Counted from the stretch's first letter, positions 25,949 through 36,272 are shown. The stretch is DNA of 50,556 bases from Marinobacterium profundum (GCF_001528745.1 NZ_BCNS01000085.1:1-50556), one strand, 5' to 3'. The notes: a model not told the origin generated them from the sequence alone. Program-made: numbers and translations.

Positions 25949-26480
25949 ACAGAGTGTGGCGCTCGCAGGCCAGCGCGGTGCTATTTTTTCTGATGACCGA
26001 CATGCCTTGTGACCCAACAAGCACTGTCTGCAAGAGAAAACGCAAAGGATGTGCGGCCAAGAAGCCCTGCGCCAGCTTATAAAGGGCTTGGAAAGGCAAC
26101 TGAAACCCGCGGCAGTAATCAGAAATTTAATTATTTGCTCTACGCCTGTAACCCCGATAGCACTCTACAGCCACGCAACTAATTACAGGCATACACTGAT
26201 AATATCGGGAGGTATATGGGCGACTCCCTAAAATTAGTTAATCAATTTTCAGTGGCGAACAGTGAAAAAGTTACCTAATATCAAAAAACAAAGGTGTCCC
26301 CGCTATTGGACACTGTGTAGAACTCTTAACCTAAACCTCCATGAAACTTTCAAAAGGGGTTAAATGTTAATCATCTGTTTTATTAACAGAAGCACAATGC
26401 TGTTAGTATCCGTGCAAGCTCAGACATAGTCGGGCTACCCTACAAATAAACCCTTTTTTCCGGCGTTAACGGTATCGCAT

Positions 26481-27245
26481 ATGAGAATCGTAAATTGGAA
26501 TTGTAACGACGTATTGAGAAAAAAGCTGGACGAAGTCAACAGTTTTGACGCCGACGTACTAGTTATCCAAGAGTGTGAGAACCCAGAAAAGTCCAACCCT
26601 GAGTATAGAAACTGGGCTGGTGAATACCTTTGGATAGGAGAATCTAAAAATAGAGGAATTGGTGTATTTCCCAAAAAAGGTAACACGATTAAACGCCTCA
26701 ATTGGCAAGGGGATTTTAAGCTCACTGAGTTAGAAAGCAGCAGCGCGGCACTTCAATGGAGCACAGATGAATTAAAACTATTCTTACCATTTACGATCAA
26801 CGATCATCTTACAGTTTTGGCAGTCTGGACAAAAGGTAGTAATGAACAAGCTTTCGGATATATGGGACAGTTCTGGAAATACTTGCAGATCCATCGAAAA
26901 GAATTATCAGGAATGAGAACAATAATTATTGGTGACTTCAATAGCAATGTTATATGGGATAAACCTGACAGGTGGTGGAACCATTCTGATGTCTTATCGG
27001 AGCTTGATGCAATAGGTGTTCGAAGCCTTTACCACAAACAGTTTAATGAGGCACAGGGAAAGGAAAGCAGGCCAACGTTTTTTCTCCACCGAAATACTGA
27101 AAAGGCTTATCACATAGATTATGTTTTCACGTCAGAAGACACTTCCGGAATCAGCAACCTTGAGATAGGTAACCACAATGACTGGATAAAGGTTAGTGAT
27201 CACGTGCCTTTGGTTTTGAATATAAGTAGTTCATCCGCTAGCTAA
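26481..27245 (+). CDS. endonuclease/exonuclease/phosphatase-family protein
   Basis: The 254-residue protein has the four-layer metal-dependent hydrolase fold. It begins MRIVNWNCN, then shows the metal glutamate in VLVIQECEN, the IIIGDFNSN active-site stretch, HIDYVF and the C-terminal catalytic SDHVPLVL. Members cut DNA, RNA or phospholipids, or remove phosphates; this short intracellular form without a signal peptide could be a nuclease. The gene is more AT-rich than its surroundings, uses many rare-looking A/T-ending codons, lacks a clear ribosome-binding site and stands alone between repeats. Those features suggest recent acquisition. Confidence 0.8.
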   Translation: MRIVNWNCNDVLRKKLDEVNSFDADVLVIQECENPEKSNPEYRNWAGEYLWIGESKNRGIGVFPKKGNTIKRLNWQGDFKLTELESSSAALQWSTDELKLFLPFTINDHLTVLAVWTKGSNEQAFGYMGQFWKYLQIHRKELSGMRTIIIGDFNSNVIWDKPDRWWNHSDVLSELDAIGVRSLYHKQFNEAQGKESRPTFFLHRNTEKAYHIDYVFTSEDTSGISNLEIGNHNDWIKVSDHVPLVLNISSSSAS

Positions 27246-27819
27246 GGAAATTATCGGCATTGAATTTCATAATCTATAACTGCTGGCGGAAAAGGTGAAG
27301 TTGGCAGCCGCCCCCTTATGAAGCCGGCGAGCACTGAGGTCAGGCGGCGAATTGGCCCTAAGGGGCGCAACAGGGACTATTGCGCCTCCGATGAGGTACA
27401 TGGATGAACCGACTCTTCACCTTGAGGGCAGGTCGCCCGCACTATTACGTCAGAGCGCTGCGAAAAGGCTTCATCGGAGGCGCATTCTTCAAGGTAAAAA
27501 GCCTTGGTTACTTTATTTGCGCGTGCAAAGAAAGTAACGCGCCAGCAAGGCGCAACACAAACCATCAAACTGCTCCGATATCCCAGCCTGCACAGGCTCC
27601 AACACAATCACCTTAATCTCATTCAACCATCTAAACCATCTAAACCAGATCAAATTAGCAGCGAGCGCCACACGATGCAATTCACAGGCTCATTAGCACC
27701 CGACAAAAGCCGCTGATTCCGTACCAGGGCATAACATAGGACGCATTCTTTAAGATAACCCAGGTTACTTCCCTTGCGCATGCAAATAAAGTAGTCCGCC
27801 AGAGATTAAATAAAACAGC
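27246..27819. other. 574-base gap filled mainly by a dispersed repeat
   Basis: 27481-27737 is a copy of the repeat also found at 50232-50488. Short frames inside it are part of the repeat and are not supported as genes. Confidence 0.6.
27481..27737. repeat. 257-bp dispersed repeat, copy 1
   Basis: This stretch aligns without net length change to 50232-50488, sharing long identical blocks such as GCAGCGAGCGCCACACGATG and CAAGGTAAAAAGCCTTGGTT. A more decayed start of a further unit (CGCATTCTTTAAGATAACCC) follows at about 27743, 262 bases after the first, so the element may occur in tandem. No transposase is present. Confidence 0.85.
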
Positions 27820-28560
27820 TTACTCGCCTTCAAACGCCTTAATAAACGCCCTGATACGCGCCGCATTCACACCCCTGTCACCGCGCCCTATGCGCGACAC
27901 ACTGCGAATATCAACACGGCTGGCGCTGTCTACGGGAGTCACCACAACAACGACATCATCCATAAAACCATATACAGATGTTCTGGCGGTCGCTTCAAGG
28001 CGCATTTCACTCGGGTCTTGTGCAACAATCTCCCAACCCATCGCCTTGGCGACACGCAATGCCTCAGCAAAGGCTTCGGATGCAGGCTTGCTGGACTGAA
28101 TTGGCGCAATATCAGGATAGGCCTTTCTCTGCTCTGCCGCGATCTCAGGACCACCGTAGACTAAGGAGTTTCTGGCGCCTGCCCGGCTATCATCCAGCAC
28201 CCTAAACACCGGTGGATGACTTGTATCAGTCGTAATATCGTGGATGGGCGGAAACTGTTTCGCTGGCTGAATAGATCCGTAAATCATAGGAGCCAGTAAA
28301 CCGACCCCGATCAGGCTTGCGGCAGCAGCCTTGACGGCACCTGCACTATTACGCGTTACAAGTTGATAGACTAATCCGAGCGCGCCCAGGCTGATCACAC
28401 CGTAGCCAACAGGGTTCAGATAGGTGCGGATAAGACCAAAGCCAACGATAGGCTCCCATAAGCCAAAACGAGCACCAAACATTGTCAGCACGACCCCTAG
28501 AAGGGCGAAAATAGCGATAAACAGCAAGACAGACCCAAAACGAGATGAGCTATTAACCAT
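27820..28560 (-). CDS. DUF1499 membrane protein
   Basis: This 246-residue protein has three N-terminal membrane segments (SVLLFIAIFALLGVVLTMF near residues 10-28, YGVISLGALGLVYQLV near 53-68, and AAAASLIGVGLLAPMIYGS near 78-96), then a soluble DUF1499 domain. The domain is marked by FPPIHDITTDTSHPP, VVVVVTPVDSASRVDIRSVSR and a C-terminal GRGDRGVNAARIRAF. Its function is unknown. The three heptamer copies lie just upstream. Confidence 0.8.
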   Translation of the reverse strand: MVNSSSRFGSVLLFIAIFALLGVVLTMFGARFGLWEPIVGFGLIRTYLNPVGYGVISLGALGLVYQLVTRNSAGAVKAAAASLIGVGLLAPMIYGSIQPAKQFPPIHDITTDTSHPPVFRVLDDSRAGARNSLVYGGPEIAAEQRKAYPDIAPIQSSKPASEAFAEALRVAKAMGWEIVAQDPSEMRLEATARTSVYGFMDDVVVVVTPVDSASRVDIRSVSRIGRGDRGVNAARIRAFIKAFEGE

Positions 28561-28634
28561 TATTTACTTTCCAGTTTAATTAGGAATATTTTAACAAAAC
28601 AAGTGATACGCCGATCACCTAAAATCAGACAATA

Positions 28635-28655
28635 GATTCAGGATTCAGGATTCAG
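28635..28655. repeat. 7-bp tandem repeat, unit GATTCAG
   Basis: Three perfect copies of GATTCAG. This is a short member of the set of 7-bp repeats found between genes in the window. Confidence 0.75.
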
Positions 28656-28756
28656 TGGCATCACCTTTGAAGTTATTTTTATTTTAGAGCGGATATGACA
28701 TCGATACATGCAAGTTTACCCGCTGAAATACCCGACCGTCTCTCAGCTTCAGCGCA

Positions 28757-29416
28757 TCAAGATTTCAACCCTATTCCCTTCAATATAATATGGGTCAAAA
28801 AATCCCCCGCCCGCGTAAAATCATCCGCCTCCAGACTCTCTTTGCCCAGCGACAACTCAATCTGCGCCGAAAAATCCGCATAGGTCTGGGTGGATGCCCA
28901 GATGGTAAAAAACAGATGTTCAGGCTCGATGGGATCAACAATCCCATCGGCAATCCAGCCCCGTACCAGCGCAAGATCTGCTTCGAGCTGGGGCAACAGC
29001 CGCTCACGCAGATACTCCTTCAGATGCGGCGCGCCATTGATGATCTCGTTGGCAAACACCTTGGAGCCGTTAGGATGGGTGCGGGAGATTTCGAACTTGC
29101 CCCTAATATAGTTTTCCAGCATGGCGGCGGGGTCTTCACCGGCCTGCGCCAGCAGCGTCATTTTCTCGAGCCACATGTCGAGAATCGTCTTCAGTACCTG
29201 ATGGTAGAGAATTTCCTTGGATGAAAAATAATAAAGCATGTTCTGCTTTGACATGCCGGCCCGCTCGGCGATGGCTTCAACCGAAGCGCCGTTATAGCCA
29301 AACTGTGCAAACACGTCTTCCGCCGCCACCAGTATGCGGGTTTCATGGCCCTCCCTGATGCGCGAGCGCCGCTTGGGTTTAATTTCTTCGACCACTGAGG
29401 TGCTGTTCCCTGTCAT
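28757..29416 (-). CDS. TetR-family regulator, RutR-like
   Basis: The 219-residue repressor has a TetR helix-turn-helix in residues 24-65 (ETRILVAAEDVFAQFGYNGA, then AIAERAGMSKQNMLYYFSSKE) and a C-terminal domain strongly resembling RutR of Escherichia coli: LDMWLEKM near the middle, FANEIINGAPHLKEYL, and the LFFTIWASTQTYADFSAQIE stretch. RutR binds uracil and controls pyrimidine breakdown. The gene lies 3.2 kb upstream of cofG in the same direction and is not co-transcribed with it. Its presence near an F420 unit with a ureidopropionase-type hydrolase supports a pyrimidine link, but the ligand is unproven. Confidence 0.85.
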   Translation of the reverse strand: MTGNSTSVVEEIKPKRRSRIREGHETRILVAAEDVFAQFGYNGASVEAIAERAGMSKQNMLYYFSSKEILYHQVLKTILDMWLEKMTLLAQAGEDPAAMLENYIRGKFEISRTHPNGSKVFANEIINGAPHLKEYLRERLLPQLEADLALVRGWIADGIVDPIEPEHLFFTIWASTQTYADFSAQIELSLGKESLEADDFTRAGDFLTHIILKGIGLKS

Positions 29417-29498
29417 TCACTCTGTTCCACTGCTGTTACTCAAAAGACTGGGGGAATTTTACCACATGGTCCAGGCAGGCGCTGAAGCGCCTGCGCCA

Positions 29499-31112
29499 CT
29501 AACGCAGCAGCGCTCCCAGGCTGCCCTGGGGGAGCTGCTCCACGGGCAGGGTCCGCAGGCGTTTAAGCAACATCTGCCGTGCCTGCATATCGCCCTTCAT
29601 CGACAGAGTGGCGGCCAGGTGCAGATACCTATCCACCATGCGCAGGCGCTCATCGCGCCTTGTTTCGGTATCACGACCGGACTCCAGAAACAGCTGGGCG
29701 AGATTGAGCAGCGCCGCCGCATTGGCGGGGTCGTATTCGATGGCCATGCCGAAGTAGCGCAGTGCCTGGGGAACCTTGCCGACGCGGTAATGCTTCACGC
29801 CCAGACGGTTGACCTTCAGACTCATGGCCGGATCGCGCTTCCCGGTATCTGGCGGCACCAGCGCCAACATTGGCGTTTCGGGCTCCAGCAGCGGCACCTT
29901 GTCGGCACTCACCCGCAGCTGTTCGCGCTTGAGATCCAGCGGTGCTTCGAGCGTCCGGTTAACCATCTCGGCTTCGCGCTCCATGCGTTCGGCTTCGGCG
30001 GCCTCCCCCAGGTCCTCGAACAACTGGCGGCGCAGCAATGCCACCTGGATTTTGCAACGACTGTCCCGTGGAAACTGGAACAGCGCCTGATTGAGAGACT
30101 GGTCAAAGGCATCTCGCAGCTGTCCCGCCTGGCGCGCATCGGCATCAGCCAGCGCAAGGCGCTGAATATTGGCCAGTTTCAGAAAAGGCTCGGGGGAACG
30201 GAAGACACTGTGGCGCCCCAGCACAATGGACTTGCGATAGGCTGTCTCGGCGCTGTCCAGATTGCGGGTCTGGGTCGAGACCCGACCCAGCTCCATCTGC
30301 CGCGGAATACCCATCGGGCTGCGCGTGGTGGCATCCACCAGTGCCTCACGGGCGGCGGGCAGCTCACCCAGACGCTCATGTACGATGGCCAGCAGATCAT
30401 AGGCGCCGATCAGCAACGGATAATGCTCGATCAAACCCTCCAGTACGCCCACCGCATCACGCAATTGACCCAGTCCCGCCAGGGCTTCGGCCAGGTGCAA
30501 CCCGGCTTCCTTGTCCTGACTCTGCCAGTAGCGGGCCTCAGACAGCACCCGTGCTTCCTGAAACCGGCGCGCCTGGATCAGCAACTTGCCCTTAACCTGC
30601 TGCACAAAATCAAACAGCGGATCATGCTTAGGTACCCGCTCATCACAGGCCTCTATGGCGCGGGGCAAATCTCCCATTTCCAGCGCCATATCCACCGGAC
30701 GCAGTACCGCCTTGCGACACACCAGGCTATCTAGGCGCAGTTTGAGTTCGTCAATACTGAAGGGCTTGGTGAGCAGAACATCGGGACGGCTGTCGATAGC
30801 ATGCAGCACCATCTCCTGGCTGGCGTCGCTGGTCATGAAAACCCAGCCTGCGCTTGGTTTCATATAGCCACGGTAGCGGGCCTCTTCCAGAATCTGGATA
30901 CCGGAAACCGCATCGCTGCCGTTGTGACCGAGCAGAATCAGATCGAAGCCGCCCTCGGAGATCAGGCTGAACACACGGTCATTAATGCTCACCGCCTGAA
31001 TATTGTGCACACCCAGGCGACGCAGCATATGGAAGATCGCCGAGCGGACATTGCCGCTGCTATCAATCAGCAACACCCGCTTGTCTGAATAGTCGACCTT
31101 CCTGTTCGTCAC
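29499..31112 (-). CDS. TPR protein with degenerate response-regulator receiver domain
   Basis: The protein has 537 residues from the GTG at 31112, which has AAGGA about 11 bases upstream; an earlier TTG at 31175 is possible. The first 120 residues are receiver-like (KRVLLIDSSGNVRSAIFHML, WVFMTSDAS, LLTKPFSIDEL with the conserved Lys). But the position of the phosphorylated Asp is Gly in FDLILLGHN, and only one acidic residue remains in the first acidic loop. The rest is helical with tetratricopeptide-like repeats (for example ALRYFGMAIEYDPANAAALL near the C terminus). It probably works through protein contacts, not phosphorylation. No kinase gene is adjacent. Confidence 0.82.
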   Translation of the reverse strand: MTNRKVDYSDKRVLLIDSSGNVRSAIFHMLRRLGVHNIQAVSINDRVFSLISEGGFDLILLGHNGSDAVSGIQILEEARYRGYMKPSAGWVFMTSDASQEMVLHAIDSRPDVLLTKPFSIDELKLRLDSLVCRKAVLRPVDMALEMGDLPRAIEACDERVPKHDPLFDFVQQVKGKLLIQARRFQEARVLSEARYWQSQDKEAGLHLAEALAGLGQLRDAVGVLEGLIEHYPLLIGAYDLLAIVHERLGELPAAREALVDATTRSPMGIPRQMELGRVSTQTRNLDSAETAYRKSIVLGRHSVFRSPEPFLKLANIQRLALADADARQAGQLRDAFDQSLNQALFQFPRDSRCKIQVALLRRQLFEDLGEAAEAERMEREAEMVNRTLEAPLDLKREQLRVSADKVPLLEPETPMLALVPPDTGKRDPAMSLKVNRLGVKHYRVGKVPQALRYFGMAIEYDPANAAALLNLAQLFLESGRDTETRRDERLRMVDRYLHLAATLSMKGDMQARQMLLKRLRTLPVEQLPQGSLGALLR

Positions 31113-31369
31113 CGAGGGCGGATTCCTTAATACTGCCGTTGCAATAGCCGAGTATAAGAGGCCGGCGTGAATCAAGAAAGGCGTACTGCGACCCGAAACA
31201 CAAATAGGTCGCCATATTGGCTTATACCTATAGCTAGCAGCCAGCGGCGCAACGATTCGCTACACTCAGGTACTTAACTCAGGCATTGAGCCTCGCACTA
31301 CAGAGCCAGACCACGCCCAAAGCACCATAGCCGCACCCATAAAAATGATAACGACAAGAGTACGCCTGC

Positions 31370-32293
31370 ATGACCACCGCATTCATCTCCCACGCTGACT
31401 GCAGCCTGCATAATATGGGGCCGGAGCATCCCGAAAGCCCGCTGCGCCTGCTGGCCATCCGCAAGGTGCTCGAACGCACCGGTCTGATGCAGGATCTGGC
31501 AGAATACAGCGCCATCCCGGCCAGTACCTTGCAGATAGAGCAGGCTCATAGCCGCCAGCACCGCACCGGGCTTGAACGGCAGCAGCCCGAAGAAGGCATT
31601 TTCCATGCCGATGACGATACCGCGCTCTGCCCCGATACCCTGAATGCGGCCACTCTGGCCGCGGGCGCCAGCATCCAGGCCACCGATTTGGTACTCAGCG
31701 GCGCCAGCCAGAACGCCTTTTGCTCCATACGCCCACCCGGACACCACGCCGAACAGAACCTCGCCATGGGATTCTGCTTCTACAACAACGTGGCCATAGG
31801 TGCCCTGCATGCGCTGCAGCAGCCCTCGGTACAGCGGGTCGCCATCGTCGACTTCGACGTGCACCACGGCAACGGCACTGTGGATATCTTCAAGGACAGG
31901 CCCGAAGTGCTGGTGTGCTCGACCTTCCAGCACCCCTATTATCCCGAGCGCTACCAGGATATTCAGCGCGACAATATTCTCAACTGCCCACTGCCGGCCT
32001 ACAGCAAACCGGCGCTGTTTCGCCATGCGCTGGAAGACCGCTGGCTACCTGCACTGCAGACCCACAAACCCGATATCATCTTTATCTCCGCAGGCTTTGA
32101 TGCTCACGCGGAAGACCCCATGGCGGACCTGGAACTGACCGAAGAGGATTACCGCTGGGCCACCGAACTGCTCACCGATGTGGCACGCCAATGCTGTAAC
32201 GGCCGTATAGTGTCGGTGCTGGAGGGCGGCTACAACCCGGTGGCACTGGGCTTTTCAGTGCAGGCACATCTGGAAGTGCTGGCGGGGTGCTGA
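31370..32293 (+). CDS. histone deacetylase-family protein
   Basis: This 307-residue zinc hydrolase belongs to the arginase/deacetylase fold. Bacterial members remove acyl groups from polyamines or other small amides. Visible active-site parts are GPEHPESPLRL, the paired histidines in RPPGHHAE, the zinc ligands in DFDVHHGNGT, SAGFDAHAEDPMADL and EGGYNPVALG. It is close to class II-like enzymes. It stands alone after a divergent gene, with only a weak GAG upstream of the ATG. Confidence 0.9.
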   Translation: MTTAFISHADCSLHNMGPEHPESPLRLLAIRKVLERTGLMQDLAEYSAIPASTLQIEQAHSRQHRTGLERQQPEEGIFHADDDTALCPDTLNAATLAAGASIQATDLVLSGASQNAFCSIRPPGHHAEQNLAMGFCFYNNVAIGALHALQQPSVQRVAIVDFDVHHGNGTVDIFKDRPEVLVCSTFQHPYYPERYQDIQRDNILNCPLPAYSKPALFRHALEDRWLPALQTHKPDIIFISAGFDAHAEDPMADLELTEEDYRWATELLTDVARQCCNGRIVSVLEGGYNPVALGFSVQAHLEVLAGC

Positions 32294-32422
32294 AAGGAAA
32301 CCGGGCCCATTGCTGCACCACTACGGGAGTACCTAAGTACCATTGTGAAGCTGGCAAGCATCCCTAGACTGGACTCTTCAGCCTCAATCCTGCATTGAGA
32401 GCCTGGCCTGAAGAGGAAATGA

Positions 32423-32998
32423 ATGATGAGACTCGCCACGCTTGCCCGCCATGCCGCAGCCGTTACCCTGCTGCTGTGGCAAATGCCAATTGCCTCAGCG
32501 GCCTCCCTGCCGCTCGGCGACCGCAGTATCTACCTGCTAGATAATCAGGGCAGCGAACACAGGATCGGCCGTGTCGAGCTGCAACAGCAGGCCGGCAGCG
32601 ATCTGGTGGCGTATCAGCTGGAGGTGGATACGGGCCGCTTCGCCGACCACTTCCTGTCAATGAAGGAAATGAAGTGCCTCGAAGGCCCGGAGCACATGTG
32701 CTTTCTCCCCTACCCCTACGACAACCCTCACACACTGAGCGAAACTGACCTGCGCTGGCTCGAACACGATCTGCTATTCATGTTCAAACCCCCAAGCCAG
32801 TTTGGCGCCAACTTCTGGAATGGCGTCTATTACCGGATGACGGTCACAGACGGTGGTATTGAAGGCGAGGCACGGGCCGTAGATCTAAACCAGCTTGCAG
32901 CCCCGCCCGATGACTTGACCCAACCGCCCTTTGGCATCCACGACATCAACGAAACCGAGCTGGAACAGCGCTGGCTGCCCCGTCTTATCATTCGCTGA
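32423..32998 (+). CDS. secreted protein of unknown function
   Basis: I do not recognise the family. The 191 residues start with a signal peptide (MMRLATLARHAAAVTLLLWQ to ASA, cleavage near residue 26). Two cysteines, in EMKCLEG and EHMCFLPYPYDNPH, could form a disulfide in the periplasm. The rest is mostly beta-like with YYRMTVTDGGIEGEARAVDL. GAGGAAATGA precedes the ATG. It follows the deacetylase-family gene by 129 bases in the same direction. Confidence 0.75.
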   Translation: MMRLATLARHAAAVTLLLWQMPIASAASLPLGDRSIYLLDNQGSEHRIGRVELQQQAGSDLVAYQLEVDTGRFADHFLSMKEMKCLEGPEHMCFLPYPYDNPHTLSETDLRWLEHDLLFMFKPPSQFGANFWNGVYYRMTVTDGGIEGEARAVDLNQLAAPPDDLTQPPFGIHDINETELEQRWLPRLIIR

Positions 32999-33065
32999 TG
33001 GCCGCCAGAGCAAGTTCCCCTGCAACTTTGAAGCTTGTGGATAAAATAATGCCAGCCACAAAAAA

Positions 33066-33091
33066 GGGGCCGTCATCGACGGCCCCTTTTT
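33066..33091. terminator. bidirectional terminator between the secreted-protein gene and oadB
   Basis: GGGGCCGTC (33066-33074) pairs perfectly with GACGGCCCC (33078-33086) around ATC. A run of T follows and a run of A precedes, so it can end both convergent transcripts. Confidence 0.9.
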
Positions 33092-33108
33092 ATCCAGCAG
33101 TCTGTCGC

Positions 33109-34410
33109 TTAACCGACAAACTTGATCATCACACCGGCTGCCACCGCAGAGCCGATAACGCCAGCGACGTTCGGGCCCATGGCGTGCATCAGCAGGAAGT
33201 TCTGCGCGTTGGACTCCAGTCCCAGCTTGTTGGATACGCGGGCCGCCATCGGCACGGCCGAGACGCCGGCGGAGCCGATCAGCGGGTTGATTGAATTGCC
33301 TCCGGCCATCTTGTTCATGACCTTGGCCATCAGTACGCCACAAGCGGTACCTATACCGAAGGCAATGATACCCAGCACCAGGATACCCAGCGTCTGCACG
33401 TCCAGGAACTTGTCGGCGGACAGCTTGGAACCGACCGACAGACCCAGGAAGATGGTGACGATGTTGATCAGGGCGTTCTGAGCGGTATCGCTCAGGCGGT
33501 CCACCACACCACATTCGCGCATCAGGTTACCGAAGCAGAACATGCCCAGCAGCGGTGCGGCATCCGGCAGCAGCAGAGCGACCAGAATCAGCAACGAAAT
33601 CGGGAACAGGATCTTCTCCAGCTTGGTCACGTGACGCAGCTGACTCATCTTGATCTTGCGCTCTGCCTCAGTAGTGAGTGCACGCATGATCGGCGGCTGA
33701 ATCAGTGGCACCAGCGCCATGTAGGAGTAGGCAGCAACTGCAATCGCACCCAGCAGCTGGGGTGCCAGCAGCGTGGTGACGTAGATGGCGGTCGGGCCGT
33801 CGGCACCACCGATGATACCAATGGCTGCCGCGTCCTGAATGCTGAAATCCATCACACCCAGGGTCGTCAGGCCTATGGCTCCGAGCACAGTGGCGAAGAT
33901 GCCGAACTGTGCCGCCGCGCCCAGGAACAGAGTCTTAGGGTTGGCCAGCAGAGGACCGAAGTCGGTCATGGCGCCCACGCCCATAAAGATCAGCAGGGGT
34001 GCAGCACCTGAGGCAATGGCCACCAGATAGAAGTTGTACAGCATGCCGTTGCTGTAACCGCCATCCTGGGCGACCAGGGAAGCTGTCGCATGCACCGAAG
34101 GCGCCGAGACATGGTAGGCGTGCAGGATTTCATCGGGGTCAGTGCCGACAACATTCAGCACCGACGCCAAGGCCTGCATCAGCTCCGGCTTGGCGAAATG
34201 TACGGCGTTCTCAACCGCAGAAAAGGCCAGACCCGCTTCTGGAATGTTGGCCATGATGCCACCGAAGCCAATCGGCACCAGCAGCAGCGGCTCAAAGTTT
34301 TTGTTGATCGCCAGGTACAGCAGCAAAAGGCCGACCACGATCATCACAAACTGGCCGCCGGAGATATTGTATATCCCCGAGGCAGTCAGCAGAGTTATCA
34401 GCTTATCCAT
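33109..34410 (-). CDS. oadB: Na+-pumping oxaloacetate decarboxylase subunit beta
   Basis: OadB is the membrane carboxybiotin decarboxylase that exports Na+ as it decarboxylates. The 433 residues form about nine to eleven membrane segments with the conserved [20 protein letters not shown] ion-site region and the C-terminal [20 protein letters not shown] repeat-like stretch. It ends the oadG-oadA-oadB unit, 16 bases after oadA. Confidence 0.95.
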   Translation of the reverse strand: MDKLITLLTASGIYNISGGQFVMIVVGLLLLYLAINKNFEPLLLVPIGFGGIMANIPEAGLAFSAVENAVHFAKPELMQALASVLNVVGTDPDEILHAYHVSAPSVHATASLVAQDGGYSNGMLYNFYLVAIASGAAPLLIFMGVGAMTDFGPLLANPKTLFLGAAAQFGIFATVLGAIGLTTLGVMDFSIQDAAAIGIIGGADGPTAIYVTTLLAPQLLGAIAVAAYSYMALVPLIQPPIMRALTTEAERKIKMSQLRHVTKLEKILFPISLLILVALLLPDAAPLLGMFCFGNLMRECGVVDRLSDTAQNALINIVTIFLGLSVGSKLSADKFLDVQTLGILVLGIIAFGIGTACGVLMAKVMNKMAGGNSINPLIGSAGVSAVPMAARVSNKLGLESNAQNFLLMHAMGPNVAGVIGSAVAAGVMIKFVG

Positions 34411-34426
34411 TTGGATCCTTCCCCGA

Positions 34427-36217
34427 TTACGCCAGGCTCAGGAGGGCATCACCCACCTGAACTGCGTCGCCTTCCTTAACGTCGACGGCAACCACAGTAC
34501 CTGCGCGGGCGGCGCGGACTTCGGTTTCCATCTTCATGGCTTCGAGGATCACCAGTACGTCACCTTCCTGCACGGCCTGACCCACTTCCACTTCCACTTT
34601 CCAGATGTTGCCAGCCAGCGGTGCTGGTACATCTTCACCCTCTGCAGCAGCCGGTGCGGCAGCGGCAGTGGCGGCTGCAGGCGCAGCAGCCTTGGAGATT
34701 GCGGAGATATCACCACCTTCAGCGACCTGAACCACGTAGTTCTGGCCGTTAACGGTGATAGTGTAAACTTCAGGGCCGGATTTCTTCGGTGCAGCCATGG
34801 TCTGAGCGTCCTCTAGAGTCGGTGCAGGTTCAAATGCGTCGGGGTTGCCGCGATTTTCCAGGAATTTAAGCCCAATTTGCGGGAACAGGGCGTAGGTCAG
34901 AACATCATCAATCTCATTGTCACCCGTTTCCAGGCTGATGCCTTTTTCCTGGGCCTGCTTGCGCAGTTCAATGGTCAATTTTTCCAGCTCGGGCTCAAGC
35001 ATGTCGGCCGGACGGCAGGTAATGGGTTCCTTGCCATCCAGTACACGTGCCTGCAGTTCGGCGTTGTAAGGCGCAGGAGCAGCGCCGTATTCACCTTTCA
35101 GGATCGCCTGCACTTCCTTGGAGATGCTCTTGTAACGCTCACCCATCAGGACATTGATAACCGCCTGGGTGCCCACTATCTGGGAGGTGGGCGTTACCAG
35201 CGGGATCAGACCCAGATCTGCGCGTACGCGGGGGATTTCGGCCAGCACTTCGTCAAACTTGTCGGCTGCGCCCTGTTCGCGCAGCTGGCCTTCCATGTTG
35301 GTCAGCATGCCGCCTGGCACCTGAGCAATCAGAATGCGCGAATCAGTACCGCGCAGGGAGCCTTCAAACTTGGCGTATTTTTTGCGGACGTCGCGGAAGT
35401 AGGCCGCTATTTCTTCCAGCAGCTCCAGGTTCAGACCGGTATCACGGTCAGTACCGTCCAGGGTGGCAACCACAGTTTCAGTCGCGGTGTGGCCATAGGT
35501 CATGGACATGGAGGAAATGGAGGTATCGACGCGGTCGATGCCCGCTTCGATGGCCTTGAGCAGCGTCATGTCTGCCAGACCTGAAGTGGCATGGGACTGC
35601 AGCTGAACTTCCAGCTGAGTCTGGTTCTTCAGACGGGATACCAGGTCAAACGCCTCGTAGGGCTTGAGGATGCCGGACATATCCTTGATACAGATGGACT
35701 CCGCACCCATGTCTTCCAGGGTCTTGGCGTAATCCACCCAGTTGTCCAGGGTGTGAACAGAACTGGTGGTATAGGAGATGGTGCCCTGGGCATGCTTGCC
35801 AGTCGCCTTGACGGCCTTGATGGCGGCGGCCAGGTTACGCGGATCGTTCATCGCATCAAAGATGCGGAATACGTCGACGCCATTGTTGGCAGCACGATCC
35901 ACAAAGCGGGCAACCACATCGTCAGCGTAGTGACGGTAGCCCAGCAAATTCTGGCCGCGCAGCAGCATCTGCTGGCGGGTATTCGGCATGGCCTTTTTCA
36001 GTTCGCGGATACGGTCCCACGGGTCTTCGCCAATGTAGCGAATGCAGGAGTCAAAGGTTGCACCACCCCAGCTTTCCGTGGACCAGTAACCGACCTGATC
36101 GAGCTTGTCGGCAATCGGGAGCATGTCGTCCAGGCGCATGCGGGTAGCCAGCAGAGACTGGTGACCATCACGCAGTACCAGTTCGGTAATGCCTAGCGGT
36201 TTCTTTGCATCAGACAT
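34427..36217 (-). CDS. oadA: oxaloacetate decarboxylase subunit alpha
   Basis: OadA transfers the carboxyl group of oxaloacetate to biotin. The 596 residues contain an N-terminal TIM-barrel carboxyltransferase ([49 protein letters not shown]), a middle PYC_OADA domain, an Ala/Pro-rich linker ([18 protein letters not shown]) and a biotinyl domain with the target lysine in [10 protein letters not shown]. The ATG at 36217 begins [12 protein letters not shown]; an upstream extension to 36304 would overlap oadG and has no family match. Confidence 0.95.
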   Translation of the reverse strand: MSDAKKPLGITELVLRDGHQSLLATRMRLDDMLPIADKLDQVGYWSTESWGGATFDSCIRYIGEDPWDRIRELKKAMPNTRQQMLLRGQNLLGYRHYADDVVARFVDRAANNGVDVFRIFDAMNDPRNLAAAIKAVKATGKHAQGTISYTTSSVHTLDNWVDYAKTLEDMGAESICIKDMSGILKPYEAFDLVSRLKNQTQLEVQLQSHATSGLADMTLLKAIEAGIDRVDTSISSMSMTYGHTATETVVATLDGTDRDTGLNLELLEEIAAYFRDVRKKYAKFEGSLRGTDSRILIAQVPGGMLTNMEGQLREQGAADKFDEVLAEIPRVRADLGLIPLVTPTSQIVGTQAVINVLMGERYKSISKEVQAILKGEYGAAPAPYNAELQARVLDGKEPITCRPADMLEPELEKLTIELRKQAQEKGISLETGDNEIDDVLTYALFPQIGLKFLENRGNPDAFEPAPTLEDAQTMAAPKKSGPEVYTITVNGQNYVVQVAEGGDISAISKAAAPAAATAAAAPAAAEGEDVPAPLAGNIWKVEVEVGQAVQEGDVLVILEAMKMETEVRAARAGTVVAVDVKEGDAVQVGDALLSLA

Positions 36218-36272
36218 GTTTAAAGGGCCTTTAGTCGAATGAATGCATTTATTCTTTTCATTAGCACTGCCG

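Larger units (their letters stand above)
25572..26480. other. 909-base gap with inverted-repeat element and heptamer array
   Basis: It contains the 163-base element at 25607-25769 and the 7-bp repeat at 25888-25948. AT-rich sequence from 26100 to 26480 presumably includes the promoter of the endonuclease-family gene. Small frames across the heptamer array are not credible genes. Confidence 0.55.

Noticed and set aside
25836-26099. Minus-strand frame reading SHLAPRT repeated
   Set aside because: The repeat peptide is a direct translation of the 7-bp tandem repeat, which is intergenic; seven-base units read in frame give a seven-residue peptide period, not evidence of a protein.
29334-30734. 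466-codon plus-strand frame
   Set aside because: It covers the TPR protein antisense and begins inside the RutR-like gene; no motif supports it.
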